Shown in pieces: positions 14,539 to 21,511 of a stretch of DNA of 21,511 nt (positions are counted from its first letter, which is position 1; every line of letters starts with the position of its first letter). The stretch is from Anaerolineae bacterium. GTDB lineage: Bacteria; Chloroflexota; Anaerolineae; SpSt-600. The notes beneath the pieces are model-generated. The model ran no database searches. It was not told where the DNA came from and saw nothing but the letters and a program-made list of their open reading frames with translations. The position numbers were made by a program, and so were the translations under genes. The DNA lies in the NCBI GenBank assembly GCA_028275425.1, contig JAPWUT010000006.1:1-21511 (forward strand), written 5' to 3'.

Positions 14539-14656
14539 TCCCCACCCTCGTTGGCTGAGGGCTTGCCAGCGTTTTGGGTGTTAACCTCTCCCCCGGCCGA
14601 GAGCCCCGCCAAATTTTCCCCTTCCCTCGCAGGGAAGGGAGTCAGGGGGTTAGGTC
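14539..14656 (-). repeat. Third copy of the intergenic repeat family, 3' of the transglycosylase
   Basis: Resembles 5813-5929 in the same orientation. Shared elements are CACCC(C/T)CGT, GGCT(T/G)AGGG, TTGCC(G/A)GCGTTTTG, CCCCGCCAAATTTTCCCC, the hairpin CTTCCCT-CGC-AGGGAAG (14621-14637; its partner is 5894-5910) and GTCAGGGGGTTAGGTC. It holds only one marker and the terminal hairpin module, not the long G-rich hairpins. It lies 57 bases after the transglycosylase stop and upstream of the winged-helix promoter. Confidence 0.8.
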
Positions 14657-14712
14657 GTAAAGGCACACCCACTAAGCCCACACCAGGAGGCTTTGCCACC
14701 GCCGCCTAAAGG

Positions 14713-16929
14713 CTAAGGGGAGGAGCGGTATACTTTTTTGTAGGCAGCGTATTGCTCGTAAATTGCCTTTATGTAGCGGGCCGTCTCTTCCACCGGTATG
14801 ATTTCTAAGAACAGGTCTTGGTCACCACCGGCTTGTTCCCACCAGCCCGCTACCCTCACAGGACCAGCATTGTAGGCCGCTAAGGCTTTGAACCAGTGGC
14901 CAAACTTTTCCCGTTGCTTGGCAAGGTACCATGCCCCAAACCTTAGGCTAATCCAAGGCTTTTCCAAGTCTTTCTCCGAAAATTCAGGCCAGTTCAGAGC
15001 CGAGGCTATCGCTTTCCCCGTAGAAGGTATTATCTGCATGAGGCCGATTGCCCCAGCCGGCGAGCTTGCCCAGGGGTCAAATAGGCTTTCTTGCCGAATT
15101 AAAGAGGCCAAAAGGAGAGGGTCAATCCCAAAAGAGGAGGCTTCTTGCTCTAAAAGGCGAGGGAAGAAAAGGGGATAAGCCATGCTCCAAAGCTCTAAAG
15201 GAGCCGAAACCCCCGCTTCCTGAGCACGATTGATTAGGACCACAGCCGAGCGAATGGATAGGGAGTAAAGTTTCTTCTGGCGGAAGTAAAACGTAAAGTA
15301 GGCAAGGGCTTGGGGGTCACGAGCGTATTCCCATAAGAGGCGACGGTAAAGGGCTAAGGCCTCATCCCTGTAGCCGGCTGATAGGAAAGATTCGGCTCTG
15401 AGAAGCCGGGGGTCACTCTCCGGATTGGGCGATGAATGCCCGGAGGCCCAGCTTCTGACCCACTCTCTTAAGGCTTCAGGCGATAATTCTTGCTCCAGCT
15501 TCTTGAAACCCGAGCCTGAGGCAAAATCCAGCTTGCGGAGGCTGGCCAATGCCCGGAGGCCGTAGTAGCTTTCGGGGGAAAGGGAATAGGCTCTTTCCCA
15601 GTAGCTCCTGGCCTCGGCCCACTGCCCTTTCCTCATCAGGGCTTTCCCCAGCCAGAAGTAAGCCCTGGCACTGCCGGCCTCTTTCCAAAGCTTTAGGGCT
15701 GAATCTAAATCCCCTGCCCTGTAAAGGGCTAAGCCTGCTCGGAAATAGGCCTCCTCTTTATCCTTCCCGGCCATCTTAAGGTAAAGGCTTGAAGCCTGGG
15801 CAAAATCACCCTTATCTTCCAGAAGGCGAGCTGCCCGCACAATGGCTTTCGTGGCGAAAGGACTATCTGGGTAAAGCTCAGCAAGCTTTTGGTATGCGGA
15901 TATGGCCTCCTCGTCGCGGCCGGCTTGCTCTAAGGTCCTGCCCTTCTCCCACCAGCCTTCGGGGAGAAGAGAGCTTTCAGGGTGAGTGTAAATTAGCCAA
16001 TCCCACTCCTTGAGGGAAGCTCGGTAATCACCAAGTTTACGGTAAATCAGGGCCGCATAATAGTGGGCCTCGGCTTTGTGGTCTGAAGGGTGAGCAGCAA
16101 CGTAGCGTCCAAAAGCCAAGAGCGCCGCACCGCAAGCCTGGGGGTAAGAAGAACAGGCATGATAATCCACCAAACCCCTCACGTAATCGTCCACCGGCTC
16201 ATTGGCTTCAACCAGCTCTATCAGGGCTGAGTAGGAGTAGGGGGAGTCGGGGGCGACCTCAATGGCCTGGCGAAAGAGGTTGAAGGCTTTGCGCACGTTG
16301 CCCGCTTCCTGATTGACTTTGCCACAGAGGTAATTTATGCCAGCACGGACCGGAGGAGAAAAGGCAGCTTTTTCCAGGCTTCGGCACTCGGCTAAAGCAC
16401 GGTCGTAATCCCTCGCCTTGGCCAAGGTTTCAATGACCTTCTGCCGGAGGTAAGTGGAGCCGTTTAACTCGTAAGCTTGCCTGTAGGCCCTTACCGCCTC
16501 CTGGTAGTAGCCCATTTGCGAATAGAGGTCGCCCGCCTCTTCCCAAGCGACATCGGCAAGGGGGCCACCGCTACGGGCATAACGCAAGTAGGCCTGAAGA
16601 GCAGCTTGACCGTTTCCGGTCGCTTTGTAAAGGCGGCCAAGCCGCAGCAATAGGGGGGAAGCCCTTGGGTCCTGGGGGTAAAGGTTCAGGAATTCTTGCC
16701 AAACTTTCAAGGCCTCTTCGCCCCTTGCTTCTTCCTCCAAGCATTCTCCAAGGGCAAAGAGGGCATCGGGGTTGGAACGCAGGCCATCAAAGAGCTTAAT
16801 GGCCTCGGCGCACCGCCCTTCCTCTTTGAGGGAAAGCGCCTCCTCCAGTCCCGGATGGCCTTGAGCGGCAATCTTCGTAGCCCCGGAAACTACCAGGAGC
16901 AAGGCCAGGGCGAAAGCAATCCGCCTCAT
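14713..16929 (-). CDS. Slt-type lytic transglycosylase with TPR-like repeats
   Basis: Exported murein-cleaving enzyme of 738 residues. An N-terminal signal peptide (about 1-23, RRIAFALALLLVVSG) is followed by a long helical region (about 30-560) of repeated TPR-like units such as AEAIKLFDGL, QEAVRAYRQAYEL, EEAISAYQKLAELYPDSPFA and GQWAEARSYWERAYSL. A C-terminal SLT domain follows: FGIDPLLLASLIRQES with catalytic Glu614, then SPAGAIGLMQI, NAGP and ETARYIKAI, all intact. The domain order is that of Slt70-like soluble transglycosylases. ATG 16929 forms a TGATG overlap with the ctaB stop; an in-frame GTG lies directly before it. No clear ribosome binding site is seen, so coupling to ctaB is likely. 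The 3' end is followed by the third repeat copy. Confidence 0.93.
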   Translation of the reverse strand: MRRIAFALALLLVVSGATKIAAQGHPGLEEALSLKEEGRCAEAIKLFDGLRSNPDALFALGECLEEEARGEEALKVWQEFLNLYPQDPRASPLLLRLGRLYKATGNGQAALQAYLRYARSGGPLADVAWEEAGDLYSQMGYYQEAVRAYRQAYELNGSTYLRQKVIETLAKARDYDRALAECRSLEKAAFSPPVRAGINYLCGKVNQEAGNVRKAFNLFRQAIEVAPDSPYSYSALIELVEANEPVDDYVRGLVDYHACSSYPQACGAALLAFGRYVAAHPSDHKAEAHYYAALIYRKLGDYRASLKEWDWLIYTHPESSLLPEGWWEKGRTLEQAGRDEEAISAYQKLAELYPDSPFATKAIVRAARLLEDKGDFAQASSLYLKMAGKDKEEAYFRAGLALYRAGDLDSALKLWKEAGSARAYFWLGKALMRKGQWAEARSYWERAYSLSPESYYGLRALASLRKLDFASGSGFKKLEQELSPEALREWVRSWASGHSSPNPESDPRLLRAESFLSAGYRDEALALYRRLLWEYARDPQALAYFTFYFRQKKLYSLSIRSAVVLINRAQEAGVSAPLELWSMAYPLFFPRLLEQEASSFGIDPLLLASLIRQESLFDPWASSPAGAIGLMQIIPSTGKAIASALNWPEFSEKDLEKPWISLRFGAWYLAKQREKFGHWFKALAAYNAGPVRVAGWWEQAGGDQDLFLEIIPVEETARYIKAIYEQYAAYKKVYRSSP

Positions 16930-17822
16930 CACAAAAGGCTATCCAAGATTATCCCAAGGAAAAGGGCAGCCAAGTAGGGGCTTGTTACTTTGAAGGCCAA
17001 CCAAGCGTTCTTGGGAGTAGGCCTGGCCCAGAGGTAGAGGTTAACCGCCACCAAAGCGGCGCCGGGGATGTAAGCCAGCAAAGTGTAAATAAGCCCGAAC
17101 CGGCCAACGATGTGGATTAAGATTGAAGCGATGAACATGAGTAAGGAAGTGGAGACTATGCAGTGCAGAACCTTCTGCTCGCTCGTCACCACCGGGAGCA
17201 TAGGCACTCCCGCCTTGGCGTAGTCATCGCGGTAGCGGAGGGCCAGGCTCCAGATGTGCCCAGGAATCCACAGCACAACCAGTGCCGCCATCAGAAAGGG
17301 GAGAATCGCCACATCCCCACGCATAGCCGCCCATCCGAAAAGGGTCGGGGCGCCACCACTGATGGAGCCAAGGACTATGTTCCAAGGGGTGCGACGCTTG
17401 GAAAGGAGGCTGTAGATTACGATGTTGTCAAATAGCCCAAGCAGCATCCAGAAGAAGGCCCAACCATTAAGCAAGGCTGAAAGAATGAGGGCAACAGCAC
17501 TCAGGACAATACCCCAGGCCAGCGCTTCCGCCGGTGAGATTATCCCCTGGGGCAAGGGACGGCGGCGCGTCCGCTCCATCACGGCATCTATATCACGGTC
17601 AATGTAGCAAGTGATAGTGTTAGCCCCGGCACAGCCGGCAGTTATGGCCACAAAGGCTTTGATGAATTTTCCCCAATCCATAGCCGGCCCGGCCGCCGCT
17701 ACCATCCCACCGATAGAAGTGAAGACCAGAAGGTAGATGAGCCGGGGCTTGGTCACTAAGATGTAGCCTTTTACTTTTGAAGCCAGGCTTATTTTCCCTG
17801 CCCTAACCACTTCTCCTTCCAT
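16929..17822 (-). CDS. ctaB: Protoheme IX farnesyltransferase (heme O synthase)
   Basis: Membrane prenyltransferase that adds a farnesyl group to heme b, giving heme o for heme-copper oxidases. It has 297 residues and about eight or nine membrane segments. The two Asp-rich prenyl-diphosphate sites are present: ANTITCYIDRDIDAVMERT (Asn68, Asp75, Asp79) followed by RRPLP, and LRYRDDYAKAGVPMLPVV near residues 195-212, both characteristic of CtaB/CyoE. The start ATG 17822 has GGAGGT 7 bases upstream and lies inside the end of folK, giving a 34-base overlap, unusually long for this operon. It suggests an aerobic respiratory chain. No oxidase subunits or ctaA are in the window. Confidence 0.94.
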   Translation of the reverse strand: MEGEVVRAGKISLASKVKGYILVTKPRLIYLLVFTSIGGMVAAAGPAMDWGKFIKAFVAITAGCAGANTITCYIDRDIDAVMERTRRRPLPQGIISPAEALAWGIVLSAVALILSALLNGWAFFWMLLGLFDNIVIYSLLSKRRTPWNIVLGSISGGAPTLFGWAAMRGDVAILPFLMAALVVLWIPGHIWSLALRYRDDYAKAGVPMLPVVTSEQKVLHCIVSTSLLMFIASILIHIVGRFGLIYTLLAYIPGAALVAVNLYLWARPTPKNAWLAFKVTSPYLAALFLGIILDSLL

Positions 17823-18292
17823 AGTCTTACCTCCGATTGGTCTTTTACCCTGGCCAGAAGCTCCGCCACCGTAAGCCCCAAAAGGGGGTGGACCAAGTCA
17901 GGAGCAATTTCGGCCAAGGGGATTAAGACGAAACGCCTCTCGTGCAAGCGCGGGTGAGGGATGGTGAGCCTCTCGTCCGAAAGGACTAAGCCATCGTAAA
18001 AAAGGATATCCAGGTCAATGACCCTTGGCCCCCACCTTATCCCTTCACTCCGCCCCATTTCCCTTTCAATCGCTTTGAGGAAATCCAGGAGTGAATGTGG
18101 GCTAAGGCCTGTCTCCCCAGAGCAGACTGCATTCAAAAACCACGGTTGCGCCGCATAGCCTACAGGCTCCGTTTCGTAAAGGGAGGAAAGCCGAGCGATT
18201 TTGACCCTCTCCCCAAGCCTTTTTACGGCCTCAAGGATGTTCCTCTCCCGGTCTCCAAGGTTGGACCCAAGCCCAAGGTAGACCTCGGCCAT
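17789..18292 (-). CDS. folK: 2-amino-4-hydroxy-6-hydroxymethyldihydropteridine pyrophosphokinase FolK
   Basis: Transfers diphosphate from ATP to 6-hydroxymethyl-dihydropterin in folate synthesis. It has 167 residues, typical. Motifs: LGLGSNLGDR (6-15), SSLYETEPVG (36-45), WFLNAV (51-56), and the HPPK signature RWGPRVIDLDIL (86-97) with the Mg-binding pair Asp93/Asp95. The segment IPHPRLHERRFVL (111-123) is also typical. Start ATG 18290-18292 shares one base with the preceding stop (TAATG). No folB, folP or other folate gene is adjacent, so it is embedded among genes of other pathways. Confidence 0.95.
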   Translation of the reverse strand: MAEVYLGLGSNLGDRERNILEAVKRLGERVKIARLSSLYETEPVGYAAQPWFLNAVCSGETGLSPHSLLDFLKAIEREMGRSEGIRWGPRVIDLDILFYDGLVLSDERLTIPHPRLHERRFVLIPLAEIAPDLVHPLLGLTVAELLARVKDQSEVRLWKEKWLGQGK

Positions 18293-18798
18293 TATCTCTT
18301 GACCCCGATTTTGCTTAGATTCTCCAGGATGAAATCCTCAGGCAATGGCCCTCCGATAGTTAAGTCCACGATTTTACCCGAGGGGTCAATCCAATACGTA
18401 GTGGGTAGCCCCCTCACTCTGTATCGGTTAGCGACCTCTCCCTTTGAATCCAGCAGCACTGGGAAAGTCAGGCCCTTCTCTTTCACGAATTTCTTGACTT
18501 CTTCGGGCGACTCGCCAACGTTTATTGCCACGATAGTGAGGCCGGAAGGGCCGAGTTCCTCGTAGAGCTTCTGGAAGGTGGGCATCTCCTCTTGGCAAGG
18601 GGGGCACCACGTAGCCCAGAAGTGAAGCATGAGAGGCTTGCCTCTGAAATCCGCAAGGCTTTTCTCCTGCCCCTCAATTGAGGGTAAGACGAAATCGGGG
18701 GCTAAAATTGGCCCTTCAGGGGAAGGGCTTTTGGCTTTGCAGCCCAACAGGGCTAAAGTGGCTAAGAACACAAAGATTGCGGTCCTCGCTCGGCTCAT
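18292..18798 (-). CDS. TlpA/ResA-like thioredoxin lipoprotein
   Basis: Extracytoplasmic thiol-disulfide oxidoreductase of 168 residues. A lipoprotein signal ends in LALLGC (lipidated Cys20), followed by a short Ser/Pro linker and a thioredoxin fold with APDFVLPSIEG, the active site WCPPC (Cys65, Cys68) and the cis-proline loop GLPTTYWID (Pro132). ResA and TlpA relatives reduce apocytochrome c haem sites or copper-site cysteines of cytochrome oxidase; proximity to ctaB favours an oxidase assembly role here, but this is inference. Start ATG 18798 overlaps the MFS gene stop (ATGA), with GGAGGG upstream. Confidence 0.92.
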   Translation of the reverse strand: MSRARTAIFVFLATLALLGCKAKSPSPEGPILAPDFVLPSIEGQEKSLADFRGKPLMLHFWATWCPPCQEEMPTFQKLYEELGPSGLTIVAINVGESPEEVKKFVKEKGLTFPVLLDSKGEVANRYRVRGLPTTYWIDPSGKIVDLTIGGPLPEDFILENLSKIGVKR

Positions 18799-20087
18799 AA
18801 GGCTTCCCTCCGCATCTCCTCAGCTCGCAGGCGGAGCTGTTCCCGCAAAAGCCTTATGTCCTTCGGAGCAAGCCAGGCGGCAAAGGAGAAGAAGAAAGCG
18901 CATATGGCCCACGCCGAAATGCAGATGAGGAGTATGGCCGTCTTGAGGTCAGCACGCACTGCTATGATTCCAGCCATAAGCGGGGAAAGGGCTGCCCCAG
19001 CCGATTCAATGAAATACTGGATGGCTAAAGCCGTGCTCCTGACTTCGGGCAAAGTTACGTCGTAAACGGTGGAGACTACATTCGGGGCAGCGAAGGGGAT
19101 AAAAAGGGCCGTAAAGCAAAGCATCCCCAGGAAAGAGCCTTTCGCTTCCACGGGGATGTTCATGGTTACGTAGAGTAGCACTGCCCCTGTTATCACTCCG
19201 AATATGGAGACAAAAAGCCGGCCGCGTACGGTGCGCTTGAAGAAGAAATCCCCCAGTGCCCCGCCCACGAAGTAGCCCGAAGCAAGCACCAAAACGGCGA
19301 GAACCATCGTCACCATCACTTCTTCCGAAGAGTAGCCCCTTTCAACCTCAAGGTAACGGAAAAACCAGTAGGTTATGACATTCCAGGGGAAAACGCCGAA
19401 GAAGCCCTGGGTGAAGAGGAAGAGGAGGGTAGGCTTGCGGAAAAGCCCTTTGGCTACTCTCCAATCAAACCGGTAAACCTTTATCTGCTCCAGCTCCGCC
19501 AGCTCTGGTTCACTCTTCCCCCTGGGCATATCCTTCACCCCGAAGAATATGACGGCTGCCAGGATTATGCCTATTGAGCCAGTTATGTAAAACACACCCC
19601 TCCATCCCAAGACGTCCCGCAGAGATAAGGCCAGAATCATCCCCAGTAGGTAGCCCGAGGGCATAGCTATTTCCAGAAGGCCGTAAATCTTGCCCCTGGT
19701 ATGGGGGCCGAAATAGTCGGCCACGAGGCTATAGAGCCCAGGGTAGCTGGAGTCGTCAATCCCCGTGGAGGCCCTTGTAGCCAAGAAGGCCGGATAGGTT
19801 GGGGCAATAGCGCTGAGCCAAGTAGTGGAGCCCCAGATGAAAGAAGCTAAAGCCAAAAGCTTGGGCCGGGCAAAGCGGTCGTAAAGGAAGCCCCAGAGGG
19901 GATAAAAGAGGGCCCCCACAATCAAAGCCCCTGTGAAAACGGCCCCCATTTGGGCCTCGTTTATCCTAAACGTCTCCATGATTGGCGTAGTAAGCGGACC
20001 GATTAAGAGCTTATCAGCCTGGTGGAGGAGGATGAAGGCGAAGAAGACGGCTACTACGAACCACCTATATCTTCCGGGATTGCTCAT
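18795..20087 (-). CDS. Major facilitator superfamily transporter, substrate unknown
   Basis: A 430-residue protein with twelve predicted membrane helices and MFS hallmarks. The loop 2-3 motif is WGFLYDRFARPK (about 65-76); ADYFGPHTRGKIYG (about 124-137) and the matching second-half GGALGDFFFKR (about 274-284) follow the usual gene-duplication layout. RASTGIDDSSYPG around residues 105-117 and the early HQADKLLIGP resemble the sphingosine-1-phosphate/Spns-like and hexuronate-type branches, but substrate cannot be inferred. The start ATG has GGAGG (20096-20100) 8 bases upstream and overlaps the upstream stop by four bases. Confidence 0.88.
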   Translation of the reverse strand: MSNPGRYRWFVVAVFFAFILLHQADKLLIGPLTTPIMETFRINEAQMGAVFTGALIVGALFYPLWGFLYDRFARPKLLALASFIWGSTTWLSAIAPTYPAFLATRASTGIDDSSYPGLYSLVADYFGPHTRGKIYGLLEIAMPSGYLLGMILALSLRDVLGWRGVFYITGSIGIILAAVIFFGVKDMPRGKSEPELAELEQIKVYRFDWRVAKGLFRKPTLLFLFTQGFFGVFPWNVITYWFFRYLEVERGYSSEEVMVTMVLAVLVLASGYFVGGALGDFFFKRTVRGRLFVSIFGVITGAVLLYVTMNIPVEAKGSFLGMLCFTALFIPFAAPNVVSTVYDVTLPEVRSTALAIQYFIESAGAALSPLMAGIIAVRADLKTAILLICISAWAICAFFFSFAAWLAPKDIRLLREQLRLRAEEMRREAL

Positions 20088-21511
20088 GGCTTAGTCCTCC
20101 AAAGAAGTTTAGCCCATTTGAAGGGCGCAAAAATCCCCATGCCTACGAAAGGCAAGGGTAACGCCAAAAGCCCACTCAAGAAAAGCTGCCAAAGGCCCAT
20201 GAGTTGAGCTACGTATAGGCCCAAAGGTGGGATGAAATAAGCCGGCTTTGGTCCCGCCAAAAGGAAACTGAAGGCCACCGGGAGGGAAGTGAAGTAAAGG
20301 GCCCACAGCCCATAACTGGCCAAGCTTTCCCCGGCCTCAATCGTTTCCTCCTCCTCTTCCAGGAGGAGCCAGAGCAAAGGGAGCAAAGCCGGAATGTAGA
20401 GGGAAAGAAGGGTTCGCTTCAGAGCAAAGGGCGATGGCCCCATGCGGATTAGAGCATCCCACGATAGGTAAGGCCATTCTTGGCGGAAAAGCCAAGCGTT
20501 CAAAGTAAAGGAAAGCAAGCCGGCCAGGAACGGTACGAGGAGCTGGCGTCTGTAAATTAACGTTAGGATTATGGGCCAAACCAAGACCCAGAGGAGGAAA
20601 AGGGGGAGCCTCCTCCACCGGCCAGCAGCCAAAGCCTCAGCCCTGGCCTTATCTATGGCCAAATCGGCCTCTTTCAAGGTCAGCCCCGCCAATTCCATGG
20701 CCCCATAGGGGTTGCCAAGCTCCAGGGAATTCAAAGCCAACTTAGCATCACCCTTTAAGCCCTCATCAAGGCCTTGGCCTAAAAGCTCTTTGGAGTAAAA
20801 ATCGGCCAAAGAGACCCGCTGGCTGGCTACTGAAACCAGCTTCAAGGCCTTGAGTTCATCGGGTAGGGAAAAGGCTTGCAGGAAAGGAGTGCCCCTTGAG
20901 ACAGCAGGGGGCGGGGAGCCGGAAGCAGCGGCGAGGGTTGGGGCAATGTCCAAAAGCGAGGCTTCACCGTAGTAGTCAGGCACAACCCCTTTCCCAAGTA
21001 AAACGAAAGAGTTTGGGGCGAGGATGGCTAAGAGGTCTTGGGAAGCATCAAAGCCTAAGCGGCTTATCGCCTCCTCAAGGGAAATGCTTCCTTCTGGGAT
21101 GTGGAGGAAAAGGAAATCGGGGTCAAAGAAGGAGACAAAGCGAGCCATCTCAGGCACTATATCCCCGTAATGCTTAGGGGAAGCGAAGAAGCAAGCGTAG
21201 AGTTTTTCGGCTGAAGGCCCCAGAAAATCTTTCCACCACCCCGGCCCCGAAAGAGCAACCCGCCGGCCTGATTTGGCCACTTCCTCCAATAGGTTGCCGA
21301 CTTTCAGGGTAAATGGAGCGAAGTAAATCCCCGTTAGCTCAGGGGGAGCCCCGGTTAAAATCATAGCGTAGGGGGTGTAAAAGCCGGGGACATCGGGCCA
21401 AAGGATTTTGAACTGAGCCCCGCCCTCCAGCTTGGCCACTGGCCCATCGTAAAGGATGAAAATTACTCGCCTGGCAACAGGTTTACTGACCTGGCCTGGT
21501 GGAAGCTTTTC
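20084..21511 (-). CDS. Alkaline-phosphatase-superfamily-like membrane protein (5' partial, possibly inactive)
   Basis: The frame is open to the right edge and the true start is outside the window. A GTG at 21439 is not a start, because the codons before it encode ARRVIFILYDGP, the typical first strand and metal-binding Asp of the phosphodiesterase/phosphatase fold. Then come FYTPYAMILTGAPPELTGI, matching the nucleophile region, and LLDIAPTLAAASGSPPP, a common late motif of the fold. The SDHG and HGG metal-binding motifs expected between them are not visible, and the domain is short (about 210 residues), so it may be catalytically dead. The C-terminal 220 residues hold about six or seven membrane segments, with an EEEEE stretch near the middle. 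It is the first visible gene of the overlapping run that continues to the transglycosylase. Confidence 0.75.
   Translation of the reverse strand, partial: EKLPPGQVSKPVARRVIFILYDGPVAKLEGGAQFKILWPDVPGFYTPYAMILTGAPPELTGIYFAPFTLKVGNLLEEVAKSGRRVALSGPGWWKDFLGPSAEKLYACFFASPKHYGDIVPEMARFVSFFDPDFLFLHIPEGSISLEEAISRLGFDASQDLLAILAPNSFVLLGKGVVPDYYGEASLLDIAPTLAAASGSPPPAVSRGTPFLQAFSLPDELKALKLVSVASQRVSLADFYSKELLGQGLDEGLKGDAKLALNSLELGNPYGAMELAGLTLKEADLAIDKARAEALAAGRWRRLPLFLLWVLVWPIILTLIYRRQLLVPFLAGLLSFTLNAWLFRQEWPYLSWDALIRMGPSPFALKRTLLSLYIPALLPLLWLLLEEEEETIEAGESLASYGLWALYFTSLPVAFSFLLAGPKPAYFIPPLGLYVAQLMGLWQLFLSGLLALPLPFVGMGIFAPFKWAKLLWRTKP

Noticed and set aside
21437..21439. GTG as the start of the phosphatase-like protein
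   Set aside because: The reading frame continues to the window edge and encodes the conserved first strand of the fold before this codon.

Overview
The window most resembles a chromosomal segment of a Chloroflexota bacterium (Anaerolineae- or Dehalococcoidia-like). That rests on gene style, the TPR-type lytic transglycosylase, the BaeS-like kinase and G/C-rich dispersed intergenic repeats of a kind I associate with that phylum; it is an inference without any search. Hand counts on sample 60-base lines put most of the window near 47-53% G+C, with one clearly richer block (63-73%) at about 9.8-12.1 kb.

Left part (1-5399, + strand): a phosphate uptake operon, pstS (5' end cut by the window edge at its lipobox), pstC, pstA, pstB, phoU and a coupled class I methyltransferase. 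The pstS and pstC genes are separated by about 410 bases of structured repeat. Between the methyltransferase and the next, convergent gene lies a second, longer copy of the same repeat in inverted orientation. The pstCAB-phoU-methyltransferase block is therefore bracketed by inverted repeats that include an 85-base perfect match.

Middle part (5999-9500, - strand): thiE, an unknown multi-pass membrane protein, an OmpR/PhoB-family response regulator and a sensor kinase, all with touching or overlapping ends, so very likely one transcript. Their position beside pst suggests a Pho-type regulatory pair, but the kinase architecture alone does not prove it.

Island (about 9.8-12.1 kb, - strand): a G+C-rich insert holding a DUF362 protein, an overlapping membrane-anchored alpha/beta hydrolase, and a frameshifted C-terminal remnant of a DUF4832-type protein. 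It has its own good sigma70-like promoter and looks horizontally acquired or shuffled.

Right part (12.2-21.5 kb, - strand): plsY next to a DegV/FakB-like fatty-acid-binding protein and a winged-helix membrane protein (promoter visible), suggesting phospholipid synthesis. Beyond a third, shorter repeat copy lies a tightly overlapping string: a partial phosphatase/phosphodiesterase-like membrane protein, an MFS transporter, a TlpA-like lipoprotein thioredoxin, folK, ctaB (heme O synthase) and a Slt-type lytic transglycosylase. CtaB and TlpA suggest assembly of a heme-copper oxidase and hence respiratory capacity.

The most unusual signal is the repeat family itself: modular, hairpin-dense units of about 150 bases, in all three places lying directly 3' of a gene and in the same orientation relative to it.
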